Positions 8,098-16,419 of a stretch of DNA of 64,000 nucleotides are shown here, one piece after another (positions within the stretch are counted from its first letter, which is position 1; each line of letters opens with the position of its first letter). The stretch spans positions 1,224,541 to 1,288,540 of the forward strand of contig NZ_CP050965.1 of NCBI RefSeq assembly GCF_012273215.1, in the 5' to 3' direction. The position numbers were made by a program, and so were the translations under genes. The stretch is from Gemella haemolysans. GTDB taxonomy: Bacteria; Bacillota; Bacilli; Staphylococcales; Gemellaceae. Under the pieces are notes generated by a model. That model ran no database searches. It was given only the letters and a program-made list of their open reading frames with translations, and was not told the DNA's origin.

Positions 8098-9912
8098 TTA
8101 GTTTTTTATTCCTTTGTCTGAAGTTAATTCAAGTTCATAGAATTGTTGATCAAAAGTATTATATTTTTTAAGATCTATATTTTTAACTCTTTTATTAACC
8201 CAAACTATATCTGTACTCCAGCTTAGCGGTAACCATGGAGTAGCTTCAGCAAAATCATTATCAAATTTATTAAAGGCTTCTTTTATTTTGTTGTCATCAA
8301 ATGAATCTTTCGAATCAATTGTATCCAAGTCTTTTGCTAGAGTATCATCAATATATCTTGGTAAGTTTAATTTTGATGTTCCTCCAGCTATATAGTTAGG
8401 GTTTGGATTATTAAAGAATCCCCAAGCTCCTTGGAAGATATCTATAGAAGGATCATCACCTTGCACCCTTGTTGACCAATCTTTAGGTGACAATAATTTA
8501 CCATCTACTAACTTAACATCAAGTCCTACTTCTTTCCAAGATTTTATAAAGTTATCTGCTAACGCTTGATCTATTTCACTACCAGTATTTCTTGCAGCAT
8601 AATTGAATACTAATTTCTCGCCATTTTTGTTTTCACGTAATCCATCTCCATCAGTATCTTTATATCCCGCTTCATCTAGTAATTTTTTAGCTTTTTCTAC
8701 ATCTTTTTTGAATTTTTTACCGTTAGGATTAACTGCTAATTCGATTCTAGGTGGGAAGAAACCTGAACCAGTTGGAGTATATCTTAACCCTTTAAACAAT
8801 TTATCATTAATTTGATCCCAATCAACAGCATACCCAAAAGCTTGTCTTAGTTTAACATCACCTAATTTTCCACTTGTATCAGTTACGACTTTTCCTTCTT
8901 TTTTATCAAATTTTCCTAATTTAAATCCTACGTAAGATACATAAAGATCCGTTTGACCTAAGACATCTCCATTTTTAGAATCTTTTATACCTTCCCAAAT
9001 ATTTGGACTAAGAGAACGGATATAGTCTACGTCCCCATTTTTAATAACAGATGCAGCTTGAGAAGGTGATACAGCTTTAAATTCAATTTCTTTTACTTTG
9101 ACTTTATCTTTATTAAAGAAATGAGGATTCTGTTTAGCTAGAACACTTTCTCCATTGATTTGTTTATCTAAGTAGTAAGGTCCATATGATAATGGTTTTG
9201 TATTAAGATTTGCTCCAGAGGATTTTGTGAAATCTTTAGAAGCTTCTTCTACTTGACCTTTATTTAGAAATACAGTTAAAAATCCATTTCCCCAAAGTAA
9301 CGATGGTCTCACATCTGTATATTTAATTACTACAGTTTTATCATCTTTTTTAACTATACCTTTTATTGACGAGGCTTTCCCTTCATGATATTCTTTCATT
9401 CCTTCAATCACTTCATAATCAGAAGAATATCTGATATTTTCCACATATTTAGGATTCCCCATTAGATTATATGTAGCAATGATATCATCAGCTGTAACAT
9501 CTTCTCCATTATTCCACTTTAGATCTTTCCTCAACGTAATTGTTGCTTCTTTTTTCTCTTTATCTAAATGAAATTTTGCAGGGGCATTATCATCATCTTG
9601 TTTTAATCTGTAATCTTTATCTAATGCAAAAGTATACAACATCGTGTCTCTCATAATATAATAATCCGTTGCTTGTAAAAAGAATATCGGATTAAACATT
9701 CCAGTAAGGGGATCTGCCGATAATATTCCTACTTTTAAATGACTATCTGAAACTGAATTTCCATCATTTTGAACTAAAGTTTTAAATTCAACCGATGGTT
9801 TTGTAATATCCCCTGTTTTCTTACTTTGATTAGTAGCACAACCTGCTAATAATAATGTCAAAGCTAAACTTGAACTTACAACTTTTGTTATTTTTTTATT
9901 ATTTTTTTTCAT
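8098..9912 (-). CDS. oppA: Oligopeptide ABC transporter substrate-binding lipoprotein
   Basis: An extracellular lipoprotein that captures oligopeptides for an Opp-type importer. The 604-residue product starts with KKNNKK, a hydrophobic signal and the lipobox LLAGC, so Cys25 would be lipidated. The body matches the SBP_bac_5 family: FNPIFFLQATDYYIMRD, RKDLKWNNGEDVTADD (about 130), LRQAFGYAVDWDQIND (about 355) and the C-terminal ATPWLPLSW. No permease or ATPase genes (oppBCDF) are next to it, so it probably works with a transporter encoded elsewhere. Expression is set by the T-box leader upstream. Confidence 0.93.
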   Translation of the reverse strand: MKKNNKKITKVVSSSLALTLLLAGCATNQSKKTGDITKPSVEFKTLVQNDGNSVSDSHLKVGILSADPLTGMFNPIFFLQATDYYIMRDTMLYTFALDKDYRLKQDDDNAPAKFHLDKEKKEATITLRKDLKWNNGEDVTADDIIATYNLMGNPKYVENIRYSSDYEVIEGMKEYHEGKASSIKGIVKKDDKTVVIKYTDVRPSLLWGNGFLTVFLNKGQVEEASKDFTKSSGANLNTKPLSYGPYYLDKQINGESVLAKQNPHFFNKDKVKVKEIEFKAVSPSQAASVIKNGDVDYIRSLSPNIWEGIKDSKNGDVLGQTDLYVSYVGFKLGKFDKKEGKVVTDTSGKLGDVKLRQAFGYAVDWDQINDKLFKGLRYTPTGSGFFPPRIELAVNPNGKKFKKDVEKAKKLLDEAGYKDTDGDGLRENKNGEKLVFNYAARNTGSEIDQALADNFIKSWKEVGLDVKLVDGKLLSPKDWSTRVQGDDPSIDIFQGAWGFFNNPNPNYIAGGTSKLNLPRYIDDTLAKDLDTIDSKDSFDDNKIKEAFNKFDNDFAEATPWLPLSWSTDIVWVNKRVKNIDLKKYNTFDQQFYELELTSDKGIKN

Positions 9913-9940
9913 AAATATACCTCACTTTTCTTACACAAAG

Positions 9941-10233
9941 AAAAAAGTCCCTGTAGAAGTTATTCACTTCTACAGGGACGTATCTATTGACGTGTTACCA
10001 CCTTGATTTATAGTATTCTCACAAATACTAACTTATAAAGTACCAAAACAAAATCTAGATTTTATTTTTATACCCTTAGCTATATCGGGCTATACCGTAG
10101 TAGTTTAACTATTCAACTACTAACACGAAAAGACCATCTTCATAGTATCATCTTTGATCTCCTTTCACCTACCGAGACTCTCTAAGCAAACATCAACTAC
10201 TACTCTTCTTTTCAAAGTGTAATTTTTTATTGT
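9941..10233 (-). promoter_or_regulatory. T-box leader (tRNA-sensing riboswitch) of oppA
   Basis: The minus strand carries the conserved T-box AAGGTGGTAACACG (9991-10004 on plus), which pairs with the uncharged tRNA acceptor end. Just after it comes a strong terminator, GTCCCTGTAGAAGT/ACTTCTACAGGGAC (9947-9979) followed by TTTTTTC. Upstream lies a stem I with AGAGAG and GGTAGGTGAAAGG elements. Pairing GAAAAGA with TCTTTTC and GTAGTA with TACTAT leaves the bulge GAAGATGG (complement of 10134-10141), so the specifier could be GAU (Asp) or AUG (Met). That reading is mine and tentative; the T-box itself is clear. It would switch oppA on when that amino acid runs short. Confidence 0.92.
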
Positions 10234-10239
10234 GTTTTA

Positions 10240-10268
10240 AGTATATCAAGTTAAGAAACCCTTGTCAA
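10240..10268 (-). promoter_or_regulatory. Promoter of the T-box/oppA transcript
   Basis: On the minus strand a consensus TTGACA (10263-10268) and TATACT (10240-10245) have an exact 17-bp spacer, with the T-box leader starting right after. Confidence 0.85.
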
Positions 10269-10325
10269 TATTTTTTTATCATTCAATTTTAGCAATTACT
10301 AAAGAACATTATAATAAAACTTTAA

Positions 10326-10364
10326 AAATTAAAGAGTACAGAAAATATCCATACTCTTTAATTT
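10326..10364. terminator. Terminator after the 5'-nucleotidase gene
   Basis: AAATTAAAGAGTA (10326-10338) pairs perfectly with TACTCTTTAATTT (10352-10364); on the minus strand it follows the nucleotidase stop and precedes the oppA promoter. Confidence 0.8.
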
Positions 10365-10385
10365 TTTTATAATTTAATTACTTAA

Positions 10386-12020
10386 TTATTCAGAAAGTTT
10401 ACGTCTAACGGCAGCTCCAACTAGGGCAATTAAGCTTAATCCTAATGCAGTTGTGCTATTTGTGTTCATACCAGTGTTAGGTAGTTTATTTTCTTTACTA
10501 TTTTCTACAACTTGGTTGTTAGCTGCACTAGTTGGTAATTTAACATTAGTTGCTTTAGATTCTGATTTAGCTTCTTCATCTTTGTTTTCAACATTTTCAA
10601 CTTTACGTTGTTCATTATTACCGTTTTGTTCTACTTTCCCTGAAGTTACTCCTTCTTCTTTAGTTGATTGTTCTCCTTGATTAGCTCCTGAACCTACATT
10701 TCCAGTATATGAATTATCTTCTTTAGGTTGTTCTGCTTTTTCCTCTTCAAATTTGTAAGTTTTTGAATCTACAGAAATTGTACGTGAATTTGGATTTACT
10801 ACAGCATACTTAGTTAAATCTGCTTTTTCTAAATAATTTTTGAACGCTTCATCCATAGATGGACCTTCTTCACGTGCTCCACCTAGCATAGTATATCCAT
10901 CTCCACCTGCTGCTAAGAAATCATTTGTAGTTAAGTAGTAAGTTTTAGCTAAATCTAATTTATCATAGGCACCTGTATCATGATTTTTAACTTCTACGCG
11001 TAATACACGTTTACCTGAAGGTAAGTTTGTATCATAGTATACTTTAGCTCCTGATACATGTAAGAAACCTCCACTTGGTTCTAATAACGGTTGTCCATTT
11101 TCATCTAAAACAGTTTTACCAGCTTTGTCAACTTGTAAAATAGATCCTAAAGATTTTTCGAACATAGCTAATACGTCTTTACCTGTAACACTAATTTGAG
11201 AAATTGTATTACCGAATGGAAGAACTGCAATTACGCTACCTTTTGTAATAGGTTTGTCTTTAGCAATAGTTTCACGTAAACCACCACCATTTGTTACTGC
11301 GATATCCGCTTTATTTTTAAATCCTGTTTGACCATACTCATAAAGTGAATCAGCTACTACGTTCCCAAGGTTAGTTTCACGAACACGAACATTTTCACGA
11401 GTACCACTTAATTCAACTGGACTATTTTTCACTACCACAACAGCATTTTCTGCATCGTATTTAGCTTTAATTTTATCAACTAACGCTTTAACTTCAGCAT
11501 TTGGAGTCACATTAGTAGTTTCTGAAGCTTTAATTAAACTTGGAGTTCCTAATAAACTATTTGGTTTTAATGTAACTTTACCAATGTTGTTTAAGTAACT
11601 TCCTGTTTGGTTATAAGTAACATTGTCTCCATATGTTTTTGATTCAACAGTATGAGAGTGTCCATCGATTACTACTACACGTTTTCCTTTAAGTAAAGGA
11701 CTTTTTGATAGTTCATCAGCAAGAGTAGAACCTCTCCATTCGTTTGGAGTTGTTGTATCTACTCCAAGGTGAGCTAAAACAACATACGTTTTATAATCAT
11801 CACCAGTAGCTTTTGCTTTTGCTTGAATTTCTTTAACAACATTTAAAACTTCTGGAATAGGATCTTTGAACGTTACACCTTGTACATTTTTAGGGTGTGT
11901 TTTTGTGGCAGTTTCTGGTGTTGTTACCCCAATAACAACAACTTCATCACCTTTAACTGTTTTGTCTTTATCAACAATTGTTGAAGCTTCGAATAAACGT
12001 GCTCCATTTACGTATGTATT
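10386..12020 (-). pseudogene. 5'-nucleotidase (UshA-like, LPXTG-anchored): 3' part, cut off by the prophage
   Basis: This is the C-terminal ~545 codons of a secreted nucleotidase. Reading left from the attachment core the frame is fully open: rest of the metallophosphatase domain (GVTTPETATK; DGHSHTVE), the 5_nucleotid_C substrate domain (ETNLGNVVADSLYE, NTISQISVTG, NDFLAAGGDGY), an acidic linker, and the sorting signal LPNTG with a hydrophobic helix and RRKLSE end. There is no start codon or signal peptide at the new 5' end; an in-frame stop lies 15 bp into phage DNA. The matching 5' part is at 51170-51733, and joining the two gives an enzyme of about 720 residues. Such enzymes remove phosphate from extracellular nucleotides such as AMP. 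An internal initiation at a GTG (11510) could give only a non-exported fragment. Confidence 0.93.
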
Positions 12021-12040
12021 AATAAATGTGTAAGAGGGGG
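12015..12040. other. attL: left prophage attachment site
   Basis: Core TGTATT at 12015-12020 is repeated at 51200-51205. To its left is host nucleotidase coding sequence. To its right is the phage arm ATGTGTAAGAGG (from 12026), the near-complement of the phage arm at the other end (CTCTTGCACAT; 10 of 11 match). The dyad centre falls on the last TT of the core, which is where a serine integrase would be expected to cut. Confidence 0.8.
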
Positions 12041-12050
12041 TTATTTTTTA

Positions 12051-12443
12051 TTAGTATAAAAATTCTTCAGCTAATTCTGTAAGCTGTTCGCTTATTTTAT
12101 AAGCTCCTTTATCGTATTCAACATAGTATTCATCATTGAATGCATCAAGTTTAATACAAGCTTTTAATTCATCATTTAATGAATTGATAAATTCTAAAGT
12201 TTGTGAGTAATTCATATCCCAAACTGTTTCAATATCTTTGAAATATTCAACTGTTTCTCCTGTGAATCTTAATTCACCATTTAAGAAGTCTTTAATATAA
12301 TCTTCATAGTTTCCATTGTTGATGTACTCATTAGCTTGTTCATCATTTTTGTAAAGTTCAAAACTTTCTAAAGCTACTGCTTCTATATCGTTTCCGTAAA
12401 AGTATTTGTCTGTTCCTTTGTGTCTAATTTTTAATTCTAGCAT
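12051..12443 (-). CDS. Prophage moron protein, unknown function
   Basis: A 130-residue acidic protein without signal peptide, membrane helix or recognised motif (MLELKIRHKGTDKYFYG... ending ELAEEFLY). RBS AAAGGAG precedes its ATG. It has its own promoter/operator (12463-12519) and lies after the late terminator, next to attL, the position where temperate phages often carry lysogenic-conversion or defence genes. No terminator lies between its stop and the attachment site, so its transcript would run into the 3' nucleotidase fragment. Function unknown. Confidence 0.7.
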   Translation of the reverse strand: MLELKIRHKGTDKYFYGNDIEAVALESFELYKNDEQANEYINNGNYEDYIKDFLNGELRFTGETVEYFKDIETVWDMNYSQTLEFINSLNDELKACIKLDAFNDEYYVEYDKGAYKISEQLTELAEEFLY

Positions 12444-12462
12444 AATTAAGTTCTCCTTTAAA

Positions 12463-12519
12463 TTTCTTTATACTTATATTATACACTTTAAAGTGTATAT
12501 TGTAAATAGTTTTTTTTAA
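12463..12519 (-). promoter_or_regulatory. Moron promoter/operator, copy 1 (57-bp exact duplicate)
   Basis: Identical over 57 bp to 13007-13063. On the minus strand it reads TTTACA, a 17-bp spacer and TATAAT. A perfect 20-bp palindrome, TATACACTTTAAAGTGTATA (12480-12499), fills the spacer and overlaps the -10, so a bound repressor would block RNA polymerase. It drives the 130-residue gene. Confidence 0.82.
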
Positions 12520-12707
12520 GATTTTTTTATTTTTTTGTAATATTCATGCAGTTTTAAAGCGTTCTTTAATGTTATGTTTTCTAGTTTCACCGTTTTTCTG
12601 TAACGGTCTATTTGTTGTACTGGTATTCCAGTATCTTTACCAATTTTATAACTTGTTAAGGTTTTATCATCTAATAATTCTTTGATCTCTTCAATTATTT
12701 TATACAT
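12516..12707 (-). CDS. Small HTH protein, probable repressor of the moron operators
   Basis: A 63-residue protein with a helix-turn-helix-like segment (SYKIGKDTGIPVQQIDRYRK, about 18-37) and basic C-terminus (KKIKKS). It is the second gene of a two-gene unit whose promoter spacer is the 20-bp palindrome, and an identical palindrome controls the next gene to the left. The simplest reading is an autoregulating repressor acting at both sites; this is inference from position and size. Start ATG follows GGGGGA; the gap to the preceding stop is 1 bp. Confidence 0.65.
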   Translation of the reverse strand: MYKIIEEIKELLDDKTLTSYKIGKDTGIPVQQIDRYRKTVKLENITLKNALKLHEYYKKIKKS

Positions 12708-12708
12708 A

Positions 12709-12990
12709 TTAGATTTCCCCCATTGCTATCGCTATGCAAAATGCTTCAAAATTCATTCTTAAAAATCCGTTTAGATTGTACATTGATTTCATAGCGTCAG
12801 CTTCTAAGCCATTATTTATTAATACTCTTAATCCTTGAATACTTAAATCTGAGTAATCATATATTATTTCAGCGTCAGTTTTTACAAAATCGTTAAATTT
12901 ATCAAAGTTCTTTAATAAGAACTCTTGCTCTTTTTTAATAAATGCGTGGTTTTTTGTAATTGCCTCTTTTAAGAAATCATATTTTGTCAT
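12709..12990 (-). CDS. Small prophage moron protein, unknown function
   Basis: A 93-residue, mostly helical protein (MTKYDFLKEAITKNHAFIKK...), no signal peptide, ending with a moderately hydrophobic stretch FEAFCIAIAMGEI. First gene after the second copy of the duplicated promoter/operator and co-transcribed with the small HTH gene behind it. The pairing of a small unknown protein with a DNA-binding autoregulator resembles toxin-antitoxin or phage-immunity units, but no motif supports a specific claim. Confidence 0.65.
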   Translation of the reverse strand: MTKYDFLKEAITKNHAFIKKEQEFLLKNFDKFNDFVKTDAEIIYDYSDLSIQGLRVLINNGLEADAMKSMYNLNGFLRMNFEAFCIAIAMGEI

Positions 12991-13006
12991 TGTGTTTACC
13001 TCTCTT

Positions 13007-13063
13007 TTTCTTTATACTTATATTATACACTTTAAAGTGTATATTGTAAATAGTTTTTTTTAA
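13007..13063 (-). promoter_or_regulatory. Moron promoter/operator, copy 2
   Basis: Same 57 bp as copy 1: -35 TTTACA, 17-bp spacer, -10 TATAAT, and the palindrome at 13024-13043. It drives the 93- and 63-residue genes and sits directly after the late-operon terminator. Confidence 0.82.
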
Positions 13064-13071
13064 AAAAATAA

Positions 13072-13098
13072 AAAAACCCCACATTTAGTGGGGTTTGT
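13072..13098 (-). terminator. Terminator of the phage late operon
   Basis: AAACCCCAC (13074-13082) pairs with GTGGGGTTT (13089-13097); on the minus strand the hairpin is followed by TTTTTTTATTTTTTT. It separates the lysis genes from the independently transcribed moron genes. Confidence 0.9.
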
Positions 13099-13103
13099 GT
13101 AAC

Positions 13104-14330
13104 TTAGAAGATGTTACAGTTAACTACGTAATCATCTTCTATCCATTGATTACTAGAGTTTGAACCAATTCTACTCCAGCCGTTTTTCTTCTCATAAATA
13201 TAAACTTCAGTACCTTTCGGTAGAAATTCTTTATCTTTGCTGTTTGCGTTAGGTTCTGTTTCTACATAATAATCTGTGTTTAGGTAACCTCTGTAATAAG
13301 GTTGTTCTCTGTTTTCAAGGTTCGTATTTGTGTCTAATACATTTATTTCAACTACTGTTGGTTTATTGCTAATCGTTCCAGTTTCAACATCTTTCTTGAA
13401 TTGCTCCTTAGTAATTCCCCATTTTGCTAAATAAGGATAAGGGTCGATGTGGTCTGAAAAGTTGTTAGGTTGGTTATTCGTACAATAATAGTGCGTTTTA
13501 ATTCCCTCTAAACTATCACTATCAACTGTGATAGGTATTCCAGCTTGATTTGCTAAATCTCTTAATAGTTGAATATAGATTTCATAATCCGCTCTAAATT
13601 CTTCATAAGTCTGATGGCTTTCTATAAGTTCGACTGCTGCGAATGTTTCGTTGTTCCAACCTCCGCCAACGTCCCATGCACCTTGACCTACGTATGCAGT
13701 TTGATAAACCTTACCATTTCCAACCACGTGAGTATAGAAGCCACTATTTAGATCTTTATTTCTCATATAAGTTGCTTCACCACTAGCTTTACTTGTTGGG
13801 TTCCCTGTTGAGTGTGCGTGAACCTGTCTATAAGGTGCAACCCCTACTTGTGGGGTTTGTCTTAGGTAAGTAGTATCTTCAGTATATGAACCATTTGACT
13901 TTTCAGTTTCAAATTCTGGTCTAATCCATCCGATTATACCTGTAAAATCACGCTCGTTTAATCGAGCTGGACCACCAACTGTTAATGCGTCAGCATTGCC
14001 ATCTATATTTTGTTCTACAGTCTTAATTGTGTAACCATCACTATCTTCTAGAACTACTCCCGTGTGACCGTAAGGGTGTGTTGGCACACTCATAACGAAC
14101 ACATCTCCAGCCTTAGGGTTAACCCCTGGAGCGTCATATATAACCGTCATCCCCTGCCTTTTGGCGCTCTCTAGTAAATCAATCGCATTTCCTGGTAACT
14201 TGATTTTCCAGAATTTATATAAATAACGGTTGACTTCATCAACACATTGCGCCCCATATACTCCATCGAAGTCATGCGGTTGGTTGATTCCGTCTTTTAA
14301 AAATTTTAGTGCTTCACTAAATACTACCAT
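13104..14330 (-). CDS. Endolysin: CHAP - amidase_2 - SH3-like
   Basis: A 408-residue cell-wall hydrolase released through the holin at the end of the lytic cycle. Residues about 10-140 form a CHAP domain with catalytic Cys in GAQCVDE and His in PYGHTGVV; about 155-325 form an N-acetylmuramoyl-L-alanine amidase (Zn ligands in [33 protein letters not shown]); the last ~70 residues look like an SH3-type wall-binding domain ([17 protein letters not shown]). No signal peptide. The CHAP-amidase-SH3 order is known from staphylococcal and streptococcal phage lysins. It is the last late gene before the terminator. Confidence 0.93.
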   Translation of the reverse strand: MVVFSEALKFLKDGINQPHDFDGVYGAQCVDEVNRYLYKFWKIKLPGNAIDLLESAKRQGMTVIYDAPGVNPKAGDVFVMSVPTHPYGHTGVVLEDSDGYTIKTVEQNIDGNADALTVGGPARLNERDFTGIIGWIRPEFETEKSNGSYTEDTTYLRQTPQVGVAPYRQVHAHSTGNPTSKASGEATYMRNKDLNSGFYTHVVGNGKVYQTAYVGQGAWDVGGGWNNETFAAVELIESHQTYEEFRADYEIYIQLLRDLANQAGIPITVDSDSLEGIKTHYYCTNNQPNNFSDHIDPYPYLAKWGITKEQFKKDVETGTISNKPTVVEINVLDTNTNLENREQPYYRGYLNTDYYVETEPNANSKDKEFLPKGTEVYIYEKKNGWSRIGSNSSNQWIEDDYVVNCNIF

Positions 14331-14359
14331 CTTTTTTATCCTCCGTGTTATTAGATTTT

Positions 14360-14442
14360 AAAACGGAAAAATTAATCGTTTTTTCCATTTTGAAAAGTAA
14401 ATATTAGTTAAAAATGGAAAATTTAGCTGTTTTTTCCATTTT
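14360..14442. repeat. Two tandem similar hairpins between holin and endolysin genes
   Basis: AAAATGGAAAA/TTTTCCATTTT (14411-14442) overlaps the last holin codons and stop. A diverged copy, AAAACGGAAAA/TTTTCCATTTT (14360-14391), follows about 40 bp further on. The second copy still contains an ATGGAAAAAACGATTAA string matching the holin end, so it is probably a tandem duplication of the holin 3' end. The hairpins may act as a partial terminator or mRNA-stability element before the lysin. Confidence 0.65.
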
Positions 14443-14683
14443 GAATTTCTGTAGTATCTTCATTTTTTGATTGTTTATAAACTTGGTGTGTTCCAACGCT
14501 GGCAAGTCCTAAAAGTACTGCGTTAGTATCTTTAAATACCGCCCAACCGATTAAGCCCCCAAGTACTCCTAATACTTGAGGGATAAGTTCTGTTGGAAAT
14601 GGTTTCCACTCTTTTAAAAACTTACCTAGTAAGTTAAGTGCAAATACTATTCCTGTAATTAAAATTGGTTGTAATTGTTCCAT
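14423..14683 (-). CDS. Phage holin
   Basis: An 86-residue protein with two hydrophobic segments (ILITGIVFALNLLGKFL and VLGVLGGLIGWAVF...AVLLGLASVG) and a charged C-terminal tail (KQSKNEDTTEIQNGKNS), the standard class II holin layout. It makes membrane holes that let the endolysin reach the wall. Located directly upstream of the endolysin; stop codon lies inside a hairpin. Confidence 0.88.
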   Translation of the reverse strand: MEQLQPILITGIVFALNLLGKFLKEWKPFPTELIPQVLGVLGGLIGWAVFKDTNAVLLGLASVGTHQVYKQSKNEDTTEIQNGKNS

Positions 14684-14695
14684 TGTTTAGTCCTC

Positions 14696-15121
14696 CTATT
14701 TGTGTATTGGTAATGTTTTAAATCGGTTAAATAAGGTTTCTATCTTACCATTACCACCGATTTTCTCGTAGCTTTTGTATAAACCACTTAACTCTGATAA
14801 ATCTTCGCTTGTTGTATATCCTCGATCTATTGCCTCACTAAATTCATTATGTAATCTATACGACATAATGCTTTTATTAGAATCTCTGTTCTGAAGTCCA
14901 ATTTGAGTTACTTCATCGACTTTATCTTGCGTATTCTTTATTTCCATATTTACTCTATCGAGTTGCTTTTCCGTTTTATCTTGAATGCTTTTTACTTCGC
15001 CACTTAACTGTTCAAATTGTTTTGTGATTTGTTTGTTGCTGTTGTCAAACCAAATCTTAACTAATGGAATAATAGCTACAGTAAAAAGTTGCAATATAAA
15101 TTGCAAAATATAGTTCGCCAT
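14696..15121 (-). CDS. Phage lysis-module membrane/coiled-coil protein
   Basis: A 141-residue protein with one N-terminal membrane segment (LQFILQLFTVAIIPLVKIW), a coiled coil (KQFEQLSGEVKSIQDKTEKQ), and a C-terminal motif (SELSGLYKSYEKIGGNGKIE then RFKTLPIHK) of a kind often seen in small proteins just upstream of holins in streptococcal and staphylococcal phages. Possibly a holin-associated or antiholin-like protein; that role is inferred from place only. Confidence 0.7.
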   Translation of the reverse strand: MANYILQFILQLFTVAIIPLVKIWFDNSNKQITKQFEQLSGEVKSIQDKTEKQLDRVNMEIKNTQDKVDEVTQIGLQNRDSNKSIMSYRLHNEFSEAIDRGYTTSEDLSELSGLYKSYEKIGGNGKIETLFNRFKTLPIHK

Positions 15122-15147
15122 TTAGACTACCTCCAAAAATGAACACG

Positions 15148-15462
15148 CTATTCAGCGTGCTCTGTACTTTCTGTAGTTTTTGGCGCTTCAGTTACTGTTG
15201 GAGTAACTGCCTCTTTTGGTGCTTCTTCCATTTTAGGTGCTTCACTTACTGGAGCAACAACTTCTTTTGCTGCTTCCTCAATTGCTTTTAATTCAGCTTC
15301 TTTTTTCTTAAACTCCTCAACTGCTAACCTAACCATTTCACGTAAATTCCCAAAGTTAGGCACTTGTTCTAAAGTTTCAACTTCTGTAATAATCATTCTC
15401 ATGTGTGTTTGCACTAAATAATCATCTTGTTTAAATTTTGCACGTTTAAAACTAAATTTCAT
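15148..15462 (-). CDS. Phage protein of unknown function (tail-lysis interval)
   Basis: 104 residues when started at the ATG at 15462, which follows GAGGGGG and overlaps the end of the preceding gene; a longer upstream frame lacks an RBS. Basic N-terminus (MKFSFKRAKFK), helical middle, and a low-complexity E/A/P/T C-terminal tail. No family recognised. Confidence 0.65.
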   Translation of the reverse strand: MKFSFKRAKFKQDDYLVQTHMRMIITEVETLEQVPNFGNLREMVRLAVEEFKKKEAELKAIEEAAKEVVAPVSEAPKMEEAPKEAVTPTVTEAPKTTESTEHAE

Positions 15463-15463
15463 C

Positions 15464-16222
15464 TTAATTAACCCCCTCGTTGTGTGATACAGTGTTGCTA
15501 CTTTCTCCGTTATTGTCATGTTCTTCTTCTCCTTCGTCTTCATCTTGTGATAATTGTTCCATGATTGTTTGCACTACTTTTGTTAATGCTTCATCTAATT
15601 GTAATTTAGTGATGTATCGGTTGTTATCATCCTCTAATTGTTCTTTATTTTCAGTTCGTTCAAAAGTAATTTCTTTATACTTAGTTGGTTCAGCACTTGG
15701 CACCCACTCAACAACGCTTGTGTGGTCTGCGATAACTTCGTATAGTTTGCCATCAAATTTAAACTTATCTCCCACTGAATAATCTGTGTTAACTTCATAA
15801 GAATCAAATGCGTTGATAATTTTATCTTTATTTGTTTTGATAGTCTTAGGGTCTAACACATCTAAAAGTAACGTCATTAGTACTTTGTCATTACCTTTAT
15901 TCACCTTAGCGAATAGCTTAGTTAATGCTTTTTCACGTTCTGTAACGTCTTCTTTATTCCCTGTTAAAATTCCTACTTGTTTATTTAGGTTAGCATATTC
16001 AGCAACTAGTGCTGGAGTTGCTTCTCCTGTGTACATTTGAACGGCAATTTGTTTTCTAATTTCTTCTAAGATTTCCGCATCATTAGCAGTTGCAAATTTA
16101 CCTGGCAATTCAACGTTACCATTAAAATAAATTCCACCTGTATTCATATTAAAATATACGTTTACACTTTTGTATCCTCCAGCAGTTGGGTTAGGTTGTT
16201 TAACTGAAATTTCTAAAGTCAT
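15464..16222 (-). CDS. Phage protein with a carbohydrate-binding-like segment
   Basis: 252 residues from the ATG at 16222 (RBS GAGGAGG, inside the end of the preceding gene). The N-terminal part is strand-rich (NVYFNMNTGGIYFNGN). Residues about 150-190 (YSVGDKFKFDGKLYEVIADH ... WVPSAEPTKYKEI) resemble the short Trp-containing modules of the chitin-binding CBM5/12 type found in phage adhesion proteins. Acidic C-terminus. Placed right after the tail-tip gene, so probably a baseplate or receptor-binding accessory. Confidence 0.6.
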   Translation of the reverse strand: MTLEISVKQPNPTAGGYKSVNVYFNMNTGGIYFNGNVELPGKFATANDAEILEEIRKQIAVQMYTGEATPALVAEYANLNKQVGILTGNKEDVTEREKALTKLFAKVNKGNDKVLMTLLLDVLDPKTIKTNKDKIINAFDSYEVNTDYSVGDKFKFDGKLYEVIADHTSVVEWVPSAEPTKYKEITFERTENKEQLEDDNNRYITKLQLDEALTKVVQTIMEQLSQDEDEGEEEHDNNGESSNTVSHNEGVN

Positions 16223-16223
16223 G

Positions 16224-16400
16224 TTATTGTGCCTCCTCATGTTCTTCTACTTTAGTTTCTTTTAATGCTTTAAGCTCTTTTTCTTTAGCTTCCAATTCTT
16301 TAGTTAGTTCATTGTAAGCAACTTTATAATGTGCTAGTTGTATAGTTTTTTCGCTCAATTCTTGAGCGATTAAATCTATTGGTTGTAATTGATTATCCAT
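16224..16400 (-). CDS. Small coiled-coil phage protein
   Basis: 58 residues (MDNQLQPIDLIAQELSEKTI ... ELKALKETKVEEHEEAQ), nearly all predicted helix with heptad-like spacing. The last codons contain the RBS of the next gene (GAGGAGG) and its stop overlaps that gene's start region, so translation is coupled. Common type of small protein following phage tail-fibre genes; function unknown. Confidence 0.75.
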   Translation of the reverse strand: MDNQLQPIDLIAQELSEKTIQLAHYKVAYNELTKELEAKEKELKALKETKVEEHEEAQ

Positions 16401-16419
16401 TTGTTATTTCCTCCAGTTT

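Noticed and set aside
12051..12990. Toxin-antitoxin assignment for the moron genes
   Set aside because: Gene sizes and the autoregulator layout allow it, but no known toxin motif is visible, so it is kept only as a hypothesis.
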